A stretch of DNA of 64,000 nt from Arsenophonus nilaparvatae (GTDB lineage: Bacteria; Pseudomonadota; Gammaproteobacteria; Enterobacterales; Enterobacteriaceae), in the NCBI RefSeq assembly GCF_000757905.1, contig NZ_JRLH01000007.1, one strand, 5' to 3'. Shown here piece by piece: positions 46,552-56,329 of the stretch (position 1 is the first letter of the stretch; each line of letters opens with the position of its first letter). The notes under the pieces were generated by a model. The model did no database searches. It was not told where the DNA came from and saw only the letters and a list, made by a program, of their open reading frames with translations. Both the position numbers and the translations under genes were made by a program.

Positions 46552-49500
46552 TTAAAATGTACTGTTAAAGCTAAGTTTAAATGTTCTTCCTGGAGCGGGC
46601 ATCATCGAGCGAGTTAACGGATCGAGATAATATTCATCAGTTAAATTGGTCCCGGTTAATTCTATTGACATGTTGTCGTTAATTTTATAATCCACATAGG
46701 CATCAATTGTAAAAATTGGATCCCAACGCATTGGATTGTTATTAATGCCTAAATAAGAACTAGATTTAATTCTCATTAAATGTTTTTCATCACGATTTTC
46801 TGCTTTACTGTGATAGGTAAATCGACTGCCAATTTTGATTTTTTTATCCCACAAACGAGCACCTAAATTCATATTAAAGGAGTAATTAGGTTGAATTGCG
46901 GTACGTAAAAAACCACCTGGAAAACCGCCATCAATACATTCTGGAATGTTGTGTTGATTATAGGGATCTAAAAGATGAGTGGAGTTAAGATCACAAACTT
47001 TATTTTTTATATTATAAACATAACTGATATCACTAAAAATCAAACCATTATCATAACGTCCCTGTACTTCAATACCGGATAATAACTGTCTATCCATTTG
47101 GGTAAAATTATAGTGCGCATCTCGATCGAATACATTTTCTATGGTGGTATCAAAATAGGTTAATTTAATATCAGCGTGTTTTTCTGTTTTTAATAAATTT
47201 GCCAGATTATAGTGGATACCTAATTCTTGTGTTTTAGCACGTTCCGGGTTGATTTTTTCACCAAGAATAATCTTACGTATTCCAGAAAAACCGACACTAT
47301 TTTCAAATAAGCTGGGCATTCTGACTGATTCGGCATAACGAAGATAAACACTTAAATCATCAGTGATGGATACGGCAGCTGAGAGGACCGGAGCAATTCC
47401 GTGATCTTTGCGTTTTTTCTCTTTTTGCCATAGCATGTCTGCTGGTGGCTGAATAAAAATTTGATCATCATGATAAACATTGAAAGGATAATGGCGTTTT
47501 ACGGTTTTGCCGGTTTTAAAATCATTCACCTCTTCATCAAAATTGATTTTACCGTTAAAGAAAGGATTATCCCTTTTATGCAATTTTCCATCGTTAGGGT
47601 TATAAAGTAAGGGGGTCGATTTAAATCGATAATCGGTTCCGCTTGGATTATCAGGTCTTCGCATTCTTCTATCATTATTCATCTCAATACTGTATATTTG
47701 AGAGTATTGTTCATTTTGTTCTTTCTTTGCTATATCTAGCCAGCTACGTTGCTTTTTTAATCTATCAATATTGTTTGTTATCGCTATTTTTTGCTGCTCA
47801 TTAAGTGGATTTTTATTATCGTTTAAAGAGTTATTTAATTGTATTATTTCCCTATAATAAACCTCCATTTCATCACTTTGTTTGTTTATTTGCTTCCTTA
47901 AGTTACTGCTATAAACTTGAATGTCATGATCATATTTACTATCTGAGTCATGATCTTGTTGACTATCCGACCGAAAATATTGGACTTGATAACCAGCATG
48001 GTGGCCGCTTTTTTTATAGCCTTTTGCTTTTTGATCCCTTTTTTTATTAACCAGATCATCAATTGACCAATAAGTAACATAATTGGCACCGGCTGAGAAA
48101 GTTAAGAATTCCACCGGTTGCCAGTCGAATTTAAAAGCCAGTTGATACTCTTGCCGGCGGCCTTCTCTACCAGGATATTGAAACAGCCAAATGTCTACCC
48201 CAGCGTAGTCAGTATGGTTAATTAATTTTTCATTTTGAAAGTGGCTGCTCAGAGTAAGATTTAAATTAGGTGTCAGGGTAAATATATTGCTAATATCCAA
48301 ACCCCAGCGGTTATTCTCATTACTATTATTAGCGGTATTAATTAACCTGCCATCAATAGTGGGATCTTTAATCGCTTTTCGATACTTATATCTGGTGGCA
48401 GTATCCCAATTAACATCTCTGTTTATTGGCGCTCTTGGGTAGCCGCCGGCACTATTGGTATTTGCATCAGTATGGTTAAACCAGGCACTCATATAAAAAT
48501 CGAACCATAGACTATCAAGCGGTTGGTATTTAAGGCTGGCGCTACCGGCTTTTTGGTGTACTTGGGCTAAAGGCCATTGCGGAACCATATTGCGATCGAC
48601 ATCAACAAAACCCAGTCGAGATGGCATAATATCACCGAACTCCAGTCGGGAATCGCGATAAGTAAAATTAACTGTTAAATCATCCGCCAGATGCCAATTG
48701 TTTTTTAGCAACAGCGATTCCATCATGTTGGAAGTGTTAGGCACTTCTTTGCCAGCATGATAAATGTTGGCGACAAAAGGCATATAAGGATCGATTCTGG
48801 TATTGAGTTTGGTAAATTCTGATTTAATCGTTTTAGTTACCGGATAACGGTAACGATTTGCTCCTCTGGTACCGGCAAAATAGTTGCCTTTATTGCGGTA
48901 ACTCGAGGCGATCAACAAATCATATTTCTCTTGTCGCAAGCCAACGGCAATCCGATAAGCATAATCGTCCAAACCGCCTAACGGTTTATCATGGTAATGG
49001 TGGGGACGAATATTGATTAAAGGATCATTAAATAAATAGGAAAAACCACTTAGTCCTTCTGAAATATTACGATAGTCCTCGCCTAATGGTAACTTTTTAA
49101 GCTGCGGTTTGATTGCGTTATTGCTGCCTTCTAATTTAACCGCGAAACCAAAGTTTTCATTTGCTGGCAGAATGTCATTAATATTAATTGTTTTGATGGT
49201 AATGCCGCCGCCGACCGAACTTTTAGTATGACGTGATAGCGAAGCCCCTTTTTCAATTTCAATTGAACTAATTAAATTAGGATCAAGATAGTTACGGTTA
49301 TTGGCACCATTGTAGCCGCGGGTTACGGTAATTGATTGCTCAGTGCCATCAACGGTTAAGGGGATCCGTCCTTGTCCTTGAATGCCTCGAATATTAGGAT
49401 CGATAGACGCACCATTACGTGCTTCACCACTATATACACCCGGCGTAGATTGAAACAGATCAGCCGGTGAAGCTCCTTTGAAACGTTCTATCATCTCTTT

Positions 49501-49722
49501 GCCAAGATAAATATTAGAAATATTTTTATCATAGATATTGTCATAACCGTGTTCATCTTGTTGTGACATATCAGAAACCTCAATTTTACCTAAATGTTTT
49601 TTTTCCGCGTTTGTCTGTTTATCAGAAGATTGATGTTCAGCATAGCTAATAGCGGGGATAATCGAAGTAGAAAGTGAGATGGCAAATGCTATCGGTTTTT
49701 GGCGGCAGTTAAAAAAGTACAT
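46552..49722 (-). CDS. TonB-dependent heme/hemophilin receptor
   Basis: Outer-membrane receptor of about 1056 residues from ATG 49722, which has AAGGA 5 bases upstream; an earlier in-frame start adds 13 non-signal residues. Signal peptide (AFAISLSTSIIPAISYA), plug domain (ASPADLFQSTPGVYSGEARN, then GIQGQGRIPLTVDGTEQSI), and a 22-strand barrel ending LSFNSTF with a terminal aromatic. It is larger than usual because of a charged, coiled-coil-like insertion at about residues 540-650. Located between Slam and tonB, it probably takes heme delivered by the secreted hemophilin; Acinetobacter HphR has this role. Heme specificity is inferred from context. Confidence 0.85.
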   Translation of the reverse strand: MYFFNCRQKPIAFAISLSTSIIPAISYAEHQSSDKQTNAEKKHLGKIEVSDMSQQDEHGYDNIYDKNISNIYLGKEMIERFKGASPADLFQSTPGVYSGEARNGASIDPNIRGIQGQGRIPLTVDGTEQSITVTRGYNGANNRNYLDPNLISSIEIEKGASLSRHTKSSVGGGITIKTININDILPANENFGFAVKLEGSNNAIKPQLKKLPLGEDYRNISEGLSGFSYLFNDPLINIRPHHYHDKPLGGLDDYAYRIAVGLRQEKYDLLIASSYRNKGNYFAGTRGANRYRYPVTKTIKSEFTKLNTRIDPYMPFVANIYHAGKEVPNTSNMMESLLLKNNWHLADDLTVNFTYRDSRLEFGDIMPSRLGFVDVDRNMVPQWPLAQVHQKAGSASLKYQPLDSLWFDFYMSAWFNHTDANTNSAGGYPRAPINRDVNWDTATRYKYRKAIKDPTIDGRLINTANNSNENNRWGLDISNIFTLTPNLNLTLSSHFQNEKLINHTDYAGVDIWLFQYPGREGRRQEYQLAFKFDWQPVEFLTFSAGANYVTYWSIDDLVNKKRDQKAKGYKKSGHHAGYQVQYFRSDSQQDHDSDSKYDHDIQVYSSNLRKQINKQSDEMEVYYREIIQLNNSLNDNKNPLNEQQKIAITNNIDRLKKQRSWLDIAKKEQNEQYSQIYSIEMNNDRRMRRPDNPSGTDYRFKSTPLLYNPNDGKLHKRDNPFFNGKINFDEEVNDFKTGKTVKRHYPFNVYHDDQIFIQPPADMLWQKEKKRKDHGIAPVLSAAVSITDDLSVYLRYAESVRMPSLFENSVGFSGIRKIILGEKINPERAKTQELGIHYNLANLLKTEKHADIKLTYFDTTIENVFDRDAHYNFTQMDRQLLSGIEVQGRYDNGLIFSDISYVYNIKNKVCDLNSTHLLDPYNQHNIPECIDGGFPGGFLRTAIQPNYSFNMNLGARLWDKKIKIGSRFTYHSKAENRDEKHLMRIKSSSYLGINNNPMRWDPIFTIDAYVDYKINDNMSIELTGTNLTDEYYLDPLTRSMMPAPGRTFKLSFNSTF

Positions 49723-49781
49723 GATTTCCTTACCTAAAATAATTTTTAAATTAACAATCAAAAATAACGTTCAAAATTGAG

Positions 49782-50564
49782 TTACAGATCGTTTTTTTGA
49801 TAGCGATAAAGCCAGCCGACATTGCTATTATTATTGCGATGAAAAAAGGTAACAGAGGGCGTGAAGCCAATAAGTTTTTTGGTTAGTTTTAATTTAATTG
49901 CGTAGATCCATTCTGTATCGTGCCGCTTGGCGCCGAGTCGTTGATCAAAATGTTTAAATTGATGTTGATTCCAAAGTAATGAAAGATTGGTTTCCAGATA
50001 AGGTAATGAGCTAAATTTAACGCCGCTACCAATATCATAGCGCTGGTAATCTTTTATTTTCCATTGATGTGAATGTTTAGAAAAACCAAAAGAGAGATAC
50101 CAATCCATATTGTTAAAGGGATAATGAATAGAAAAAGAAGTTTCATGCTTCAGACCATTATTTTGTTGCCATTGGTAATAGTCTTTCCATTTAATTTGTT
50201 GATTAATCACTAAATCTAATTTAGTCACAACAGTTGGACGGTAACGCCATTCAATTTTTGCCCCTACTTCATAGGCATTCGGATCTTCTTCACCTTGTTC
50301 ATAACCAAATAAGGGGCCGGCTAATAAGTAATGTTGCTGTGTTTGAAAATAGTAGCCAGTGTAGATATTGGCCTGATATTCATTATATGGGTTGTTTTGC
50401 CGATAGATTTGACCATTTGCCGTTAGGCGAATAAAAACCGAATGGGGCTCTTGCAGCATAAATGACTGTTGAGTCATACCGAATACAGAAAAGCCTGATG
50501 AGGTGATTTTTTTCGGCATTTTGCGAATCAATAGGCAATAGCCCTCAATATTTTTTTTAAGCAC
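49782..50564 (-). pseudogene. Slam outer-membrane protein, C-terminal barrel part (frameshifted)
   Basis: C-terminal DUF560 beta-barrel part of a surface lipoprotein assembly modifier (Slam, type XI secretion). Alternating aromatic strands (NIYTGYYFQTQQHYLLAGPL, KIEWRYRPTVVTKLDLVINQ) and the ending FFHRNNNSNVGWLYRYQKND match the family's last strands. Its apparent start at 50564 is only where the frame opens; it continues the upstream fragment 50528-51115 in the -1 frame across an A8 tract (50551-50558). One added A would fuse the two into a full protein of about 440 residues. Confidence 0.8.
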
Positions 50565-51115
50565 TCTGCTGGGCTACCAGGCGATCTATTAAGATTATCC
50601 GTTAGGTGGTAACCTAATGAAAATGTCGCAAAGAAAGAATTTTTATTATTAGCCACAATGAGAAGATATTTTATTTTTTTCTTAACCAGCTCAGGTAAAT
50701 CTTGCTGTATTATTAATTCATTTAATAATGGTTTTGCTTTATGGTAAATCCGATTTTCAATATAAATATAACTTAAATCGAGCTTGGCGCGGGTAAAGTG
50801 AGGATTTATTGTTATTGCCTGTGATAAATAATGTATAGCAGATTGAAGTTCTCGATTTTTATATGACAACAAACCCTGCATAAAATAAATTAAACTCTTA
50901 TCATGATAATTATTTTTTATTAATTTATTTAAATGATTTTCAACTTGTTGCCAATCTTTTTTATTAATAGCAATGAAAACATTAGTAATGTAATTCTTAT
51001 TTTTTATTTTATTCACTTGTATATTATTTATTATTAATGAATTGGCGATAGTTAATTTTATATGAAAAAAATAATAAATAAATAGCGTTATGATTAATAG
51101 TTTCTTGTTAGTCAT
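50528..51115 (-). pseudogene. Slam outer-membrane protein, N-terminal TPR part (frameshifted)
   Basis: N-terminal part of the same Slam gene: signal peptide (KKLLIITLFIYYFFHIKLTIA), then tetratricopeptide-like helices (SLIYFMQGLLSYKNRELQSA, ITINPHFTRAKLDLSYIYIE) and the first barrel strand (FFATFSLGYHLTDNLNRSPG). After the A8 run the frame is lost and stops at 50528. ATG 51115 has TGGA upstream; earlier ATGs (51127, 51142) fall in or next to a terminator hairpin. Slams move substrates such as hemophilins across the outer membrane. Whether slippage restores function is open. Confidence 0.8.
50551..50558 (-). other. A8 slippery tract at the Slam frameshift
   Basis: On the coding strand the run reads TTAAAAAAAATATTG; in the upstream frame it contains the heptamer A AAA AAA in the phase required for -1 ribosomal slippage, and the -1 frame is exactly the one that continues the barrel. 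It could be a slippage site, a phase-variable tract or a sequencing/mutation error. Confidence 0.75.
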
Positions 51116-51133
51116 TTTTATTTCCATAATAAA

Positions 51134-51163
51134 AAAGAGCATAGAAATTCCATGCTCTTTTAA
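51134..51163 (-). terminator. Intercistronic terminator between hemophilin and Slam genes
   Basis: On the minus strand AAAAGAGCAT pairs with ATGCTCTTTT (10 bp plus partial extension) and is followed by a T-rich stretch, directly after the hemophilin stop. It would let hemophilin mRNA greatly exceed that of the downstream Slam-receptor-tonB genes. Confidence 0.7.
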
Positions 51164-51176
51164 AATTTAAAATAAA

Positions 51177-51917
51177 TTACTGTTTAGTGCCGCCAAAAGC
51201 AGTATCTAATTCATGATTACCATTAAATTGGGTAATACCGGCTATATGTTTGGCATCTGCACCAAAGAAGTGGCCTTTGGTTGTTCCTTCAATTGAATTG
51301 GCTGAAGCTTTTCCACTGAAAGAGCCATTACCATTAATATTTGCATCAATATTCATGGTTAATGCGCTATGACTTAATGATCCTTTTAGGCTGTTTTGCA
51401 CAAAATCGGCGGTTAATTCACCAGTCATCAAGCCATAGTTAGAATAATCGTTAAACCCTTTAATAGTATAGGTGGCGGTACCTGCGGTTGGCATATTTGC
51501 CGTAATATCTTTACCTGCATAGTAAGTGGTGTGAGAGGATGAAGACATATCACTAGTTTGCGCCCATTCACCGAAGAAAACATCAATATCGTCGAGTTTA
51601 GCGAATGCAAATGATCCCATATTGGGGTGGTGGGAATCGCTTGTACCACCAAGCTGATAAACGTTATTATCATCTTTATCAGAGTACATTATCAAACCGG
51701 GAAAACCAATTTTATTACCGCCATGTAATTCAGATAAACCAATAGCCGGATCACCTATCTCGGCTTTATGAAAGCCATTAGAGGCTTGTTCCATTTTACC
51801 AACACTCAGAGAATTGCCATGAGCGGTATTTGATTGATTAAAACCAGTTGCTGCATGGCTAAAGCCAATATATCCAATTGATAATGTTAGCAAGGTAATA
51901 ATATTTAATTTTTTCAT
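51177..51917 (-). CDS. Slam-dependent secreted hemophilin
   Basis: 246 residues. A Sec signal peptide (MKKLNIITLLTLSIGYIGFS, cleaved near SHA-AT) with no lipobox Cys, so it is soluble rather than a lipoprotein. The N-terminal half is a heme-binding domain rich in His, Ser and Asp; the C-terminal half is the eight-stranded TbpB-like barrel recognised by Slams, with the hallmark ending GHFFGADAKHIAGITQFNG and AFGGTKQ. Hemophilins such as HphA of Acinetobacter and those of Haemophilus and Xenorhabdus bind heme outside the cell. It heads the operon and sits behind a Fur box. Confidence 0.88.
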   Translation of the reverse strand: MKKLNIITLLTLSIGYIGFSHAATGFNQSNTAHGNSLSVGKMEQASNGFHKAEIGDPAIGLSELHGGNKIGFPGLIMYSDKDDNNVYQLGGTSDSHHPNMGSFAFAKLDDIDVFFGEWAQTSDMSSSSHTTYYAGKDITANMPTAGTATYTIKGFNDYSNYGLMTGELTADFVQNSLKGSLSHSALTMNIDANINGNGSFSGKASANSIEGTTKGHFFGADAKHIAGITQFNGNHELDTAFGGTKQ

Positions 51918-52022
51918 TTTTAATTCCTTGTAAAAATATTAAATTTTTTATGATAAAAAATGGGATAGACGAATAATTCATTGTCTTAAATAAACAATAA
52001 AATAAAAAATAACCTAAGTAAA

Positions 52023-52037
52023 TGATAGTTATTATCA
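52023..52037. promoter_or_regulatory. Fur box upstream of the hemophilin operon
   Basis: TGATAGTTATTATCA matches the 15-base Fur pattern TGATAATNATTATCA with one mismatch and lies in a longer perfect palindrome AAATGATA-N5-TATCATTT (52020-52040), about 105 bp upstream of the hemophilin start. Iron-Fur repression of the locus is the natural reading. The rest of the 351-bp gap 51918-52268 is AT-rich without genes. Confidence 0.8.
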
Positions 52038-52268
52038 TTTGGTTATAAAATAAATAAATATATAACTAACTAATTTAATAGCAGTATGATTTAATTTTAC
52101 TTTTTAAATTTAATGGTTATTAAATATCAGTAATCAAAATTTAAAAGTGTGATCTCAATTAAATAAATGAGGCGGTAAATAAAATAAAATTATTTTATAA
52201 AAGAATTTTATTTTATTAATTTAATTATATTTATTAAATAAAAAATAAATGATATTTATTGAATTTAA

Positions 52269-53099
52269 TTATTCCGTTAAGCGTTCCGGATAACTAAAAA
52301 TAGTGGCTTTACCCGATCGACAAAAACCAACTAACGTCAATTGACATTGTTGGGCAATTTCAACCGCAAGGGAAGTGACGGCTGAGATAGCAAAGAGGAT
52401 TTCTACCCCGCAGGTTGCTGCTTTTTGTACCATTTCATAACTTGCTCTGCTTGAAATTAACACTGCGCCGTTTTGCCATTTTTCTCGACTTTTCATACCA
52501 AGCAATTTATCAAGTGCGACATGACGGCCAATGTCTTCACAGCCTCCCGCTAGCTCACCGGTGGGAGTTATCCAGGCTGCGGCATGAGTACAGCCGGTTA
52601 ATTGGCCAATTTTTTGGATGGTATTTAATTGAGATAAGGCCTGATCCAGATAAGTTAGTGAAAATGATTGCGTGAAGGGAAGCGGATTGATTGGACGAAA
52701 TAGTTGGCTAAGTTGTTCTGTGCCACAGATGCCACAGCCAGTACGGCCAGTTAGATTACGCCGTTGTGCTTTTAATGCCATAAACTGGCGGGGTGATAGT
52801 TCAATATTTAATTCTATGCCCTTTGAGTCATATTTACTGATGTTGATATCGCGAATTTCTTCAGCAGATTGGATAATGCCTTCGGACAGCGAAAAACCTA
52901 CAGCGAATAGGGTTAAGTCTTTTGGGCTTGCCATCATGACGGCATGGGAAATGCCATTGTAGACTAAGGCAATAGGGACTTCTTGCGCAACATTGTCCAA
53001 ATTAAAAATATTAAAATTTTCCTTTTGGAGAACTTTTATTTCGGATACTCCGATGTTTTTAACATTTTTCATCATTTCAGTTGCACAAAAATTACTCAT
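52269..53099 (-). CDS. fdhD: Formate dehydrogenase sulfurtransferase FdhD
   Basis: 276 residues (E. coli 277). FdhD passes sulfur from IscS to the bis-MGD molybdenum cofactor and is required for active formate dehydrogenases. The catalytic cysteines are in GRTGCGICGTEQ (Cys122, Cys125); QLTGCTHAAAW and GRHVALDKLLG are conserved family segments. It is divergent from fdoG, exactly the E. coli arrangement, and supports the fdo genes to the right. Confidence 0.96.
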   Translation of the reverse strand: MSNFCATEMMKNVKNIGVSEIKVLQKENFNIFNLDNVAQEVPIALVYNGISHAVMMASPKDLTLFAVGFSLSEGIIQSAEEIRDINISKYDSKGIELNIELSPRQFMALKAQRRNLTGRTGCGICGTEQLSQLFRPINPLPFTQSFSLTYLDQALSQLNTIQKIGQLTGCTHAAAWITPTGELAGGCEDIGRHVALDKLLGMKSREKWQNGAVLISSRASYEMVQKAATCGVEILFAISAVTSLAVEIAQQCQLTLVGFCRSGKATIFSYPERLTE

Positions 53100-53270
53100 T
53101 AGCCGAATTACTAATAATATAATACATTAAAAGAGATTATATTAATTATTATGGATAGAGAGTTTGATCCGACCAAAAAAGATCGTGATTTAATAAAAAA
53201 TGATCACCTATTTTGCTGTTTTTTTATTTTATGGAAACCAATGTCAGTCATGTGAATGAGGAGATTTTTA

Positions 53271-56200
53271 ATGCAAGTCAGCAGAAGACAGTTCTTTAAG
53301 ATCTGTGCTGGCGGTATGGCAGGTACAACGATTGCTGCTTTGGGTTTTGCTCCGGCAACTTCATTAGCATCTGCGCGTCAATATAAACTATTACGTGCCA
53401 GAGAAACCCGAAATACCTGCACATACTGTTCAGTTGGTTGTGGATTATTAATGTATAGCCTTGGTGATGGGGCTAAAAATGCCAAAGAAAGCATATTCCA
53501 CATAGAAGGAGATCCCGACCATCCGGTAAGTCGAGGCGCTTTGTGTCCAAAAGGTGCTGGACTAATTGATTTTATCCATAGTGAAAGTCGTCTGCAATTT
53601 CCCGAATATAGAGCCCCAGGCTCTGATAAGTGGCAGCGTATTAGCTGGCAAGAAGCATTTGATCGGATTGCTAAGTTAATGAAAGCCGATCGTGATGCTA
53701 ACTTTATTAAAACCAATCCTGCCGGGACAACCGTTAATCGTTGGTTAACAACCGGTATGCTGTGTGCTTCAGCTAGCAGTAACGAAACCGGTTTTGTTAC
53801 CCAGAAATTTTGTCGGGCTCTGGGAATGTTAGCGGTTGATAATCAAGCTCGTGTCTGACATGCGCCAACGGTAGCAAGTCTTGCTCCAACATTTGGTCGC
53901 GGTGCCATGACAAATCATTGGGTTGATATCAAAAATGCTGACCTGATCATTGTTATGGGGGGAAATGCGGCGGAAGCTCATCCGGTCGGATTCCGTTGGG
54001 CAATCGAAGCAAAAATCCACAATAAAGCTAATTTAATTGTCATTGATCCGCGTTTTACCCGTACTGCATCAGTGGCAGATTTTTATACTCCTATTCGTTC
54101 AGGTACTGATATTACTTTTTTATCGGGAGTGATTAACTATCTAATAAGTAATAATAAAATTAATAGCGAATATGTGAAATCTTATACCAACGCCAATTTA
54201 ATTGTGCGCGATGATTATCATTTCGAGGATGGGCTATTTAGTGGCTATGACGCTAAAAATCGCCAATATGATAAAACTTCCTGGAACTATGAGTTAGATG
54301 GCAACGGTTTTGCTAAACGAGATGAAACTCTACAGCATCCACGTTGTGTTTGGCAGTTGCTTAAGTTACATGTCAGTCGATATACGGCGGAAGTGGTTGC
54401 CAATATTTGTGGAACGCCGCAAGAAGATTTTATTAAGGTTTGTGAATATATCGCTGAAACCAGCGAAAAAGATAAAACTGCTTCTTTTCTCTATGCATTA
54501 GGTTGGACACAACATTCTATCGGTGCACAGAATATTCGTACCATGGCAATCATTCAATTACTGTTAGGTAATATGGGAATGGCCGGTGGCGGAGTTAATG
54601 CTTTACGGGGACATTCAAATATACAAGGTTTGACTGATCTCGGGCTGTTATCTCAAAGTTTAACCGGTTATATGAACTTACCATCGGAAAAACAGAGCAC
54701 GTTAGCCAGTTATTTGGCGGCCAATACCCCAAAACAAACACTTCCTGATCAAGTTAACTATTGGAATAATTACCCTAAATTTTTTGTTAGTTTAATGAAA
54801 ACTTTTTATGGCGACAAGGCGCAAAAAGAGAATGATTGGGGTTTTGACTGGTTACCTAAATGGGATAAAAGTTACGATGTACTACAATATTTTGAGATGA
54901 TGAATAAGGGGGAAGTTAATGGTTATATTTGTCAGGGATTCAATCCGCTGGCCTCTTTCCCCGATAAAAATAAAATCATTGGTTCATTGTCCAAATTAAA
55001 ATTTTTAGTCACGATCGATCCATTGAATACTGAAACCGCTTGTTTTTGGCAAAATCATGGCGAATTTAATGATGTGCAGCCAGCAGAAATCATGACCGAG
55101 GTTTTCCGCTTACCCTGTTGCTGTTTTGCTGAGGAAAATGGCTCTATTGTTAATTCTGCCCGTTGGCTACAATGGCATTGGAAAGGCGCAGATGCACCCG
55201 CAGAAGCGCTCGGTGATGGAGAAATTTTAGCTGGTATTTTTCATCGTTTGCGTCAGCTTTATCAACAACAAGGTGGCGCTGTACCTGAGCAACTATTAAA
55301 TATGCGCTGGGATTACTATGATCCTTATCGCCCAACAGCGGAAGAAATTGCACAAGAAAGTAATGGTTACGCGTTGGCAGATTTGACGGATGCTAATGGT
55401 AATCTACTGGTGAAAAAAGGCCAGTTACTGTCAGCTTTTGCCCAATTACGAGATGATGGAACTACCAGCAGTGGTTGTTGGATTTTTGCCGGTAGTTGGA
55501 CGTCCGCGGGTAATCAAATGGCTCACCGAGATAATGCCGATCCTTCTGGTCTAGGTAATACATTAGGTTGGGCATGGGCTTGGCCGGCTAACCGCCGCAT
55601 CCTTTATAATCGAGCATCCGCTGATCTGGCGGGAAAACCCTGGGATCCTAAGCGTCAATTAATTGAGTGGGATGGAGCCAAATGGACAGGCATTGATATT
55701 GCTGATTATAGCGGGGCACCGCCAGATTCCGGTGTTGGGCCATTTATTATGCAACCAGAAGGATTAGGCCGTTTATTTGCTTTAGATAAGATGGCCGAAG
55801 GCCCCTTCCCTGAACATTATGAACCTTTTGAAACCCCGTTAGGAACTAATCCGTTACATCCAAATGTTATCTCTAATCCTGCTGCCCGCCTATTCAATGA
55901 CGATCTTAACGCATTAGGAAACGCTGAAAAATTTCCTTATGTCGGCACAACTTATCGTTTAACTGAGCATTTTCACTTTTGGACCAAACATGCGCATTTA
56001 AATGCGGTTATTCAACCTGAGCAATTTGTTGAAATTGGTGAACGATTGGCAGAGAAAAAAGGTATCAAAGCAGGCGATGTGGTTAAGGTTAGTTCTAACC
56101 GTGGTTATATCAAAGCGAAAGCGGTGGTGACTAAGCGTATCCGTACCTTAAAAGTTGATGGTCGGGAAATTGATACAATTGGGATCCCAATCCATTGGGC

Positions 56201-56318
56201 ATTTCAGGGACTGACGCGAAAAGGCTTTATTGCCAATACGCTAACGCCATTTGTTGGTGATGCCAATACTCAGACGCCTGAGTTTAAAGCATTCTTGGTT
56301 AATGTGGAAAAGGTGTAA
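53271..56318 (+). CDS. fdoG: Formate dehydrogenase-O major subunit, selenoprotein
   Basis: Periplasmic catalytic subunit that oxidises formate to CO2. It has one in-frame TGA (53856-53858) at codon 196, the position of selenocysteine in E. coli FdoG, in the context NQARV-Sec-HAPTVASLAP; read through, the protein is 1015 residues (E. coli 1016). A Tat signal has SRRQFFK (residues 4-10); the [4Fe-4S] Cys are in CTYCSVGCGLLMYS and CPKGAG; the bis-MGD domains follow. ATG 53271 is preceded by GAGGAG, better than ATG 53256. The start of the protein matches FdoG rather than FdnG. Confidence 0.96.
53856..53897 (+). promoter_or_regulatory. Selenocysteine codon and SECIS element of fdoG
   Basis: The UGA is followed by a sequence able to fold into the bacterial SECIS hairpin, with GGTAGCA and TGCTCC as stem parts and the GTCT apical loop that SelB recognises. 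The downstream selA and selB genes in this window supply the machinery. Confidence 0.85.
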
Positions 56319-56329
56319 GGAGGTAGATG

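Noticed and set aside
53856..53858. In-frame stop splitting the formate dehydrogenase gene into two
   Set aside because: The TGA is at codon 196, the known selenocysteine position, is followed by a SECIS-like hairpin, and selA/selB are nearby; it is recoding, not a pseudogene.
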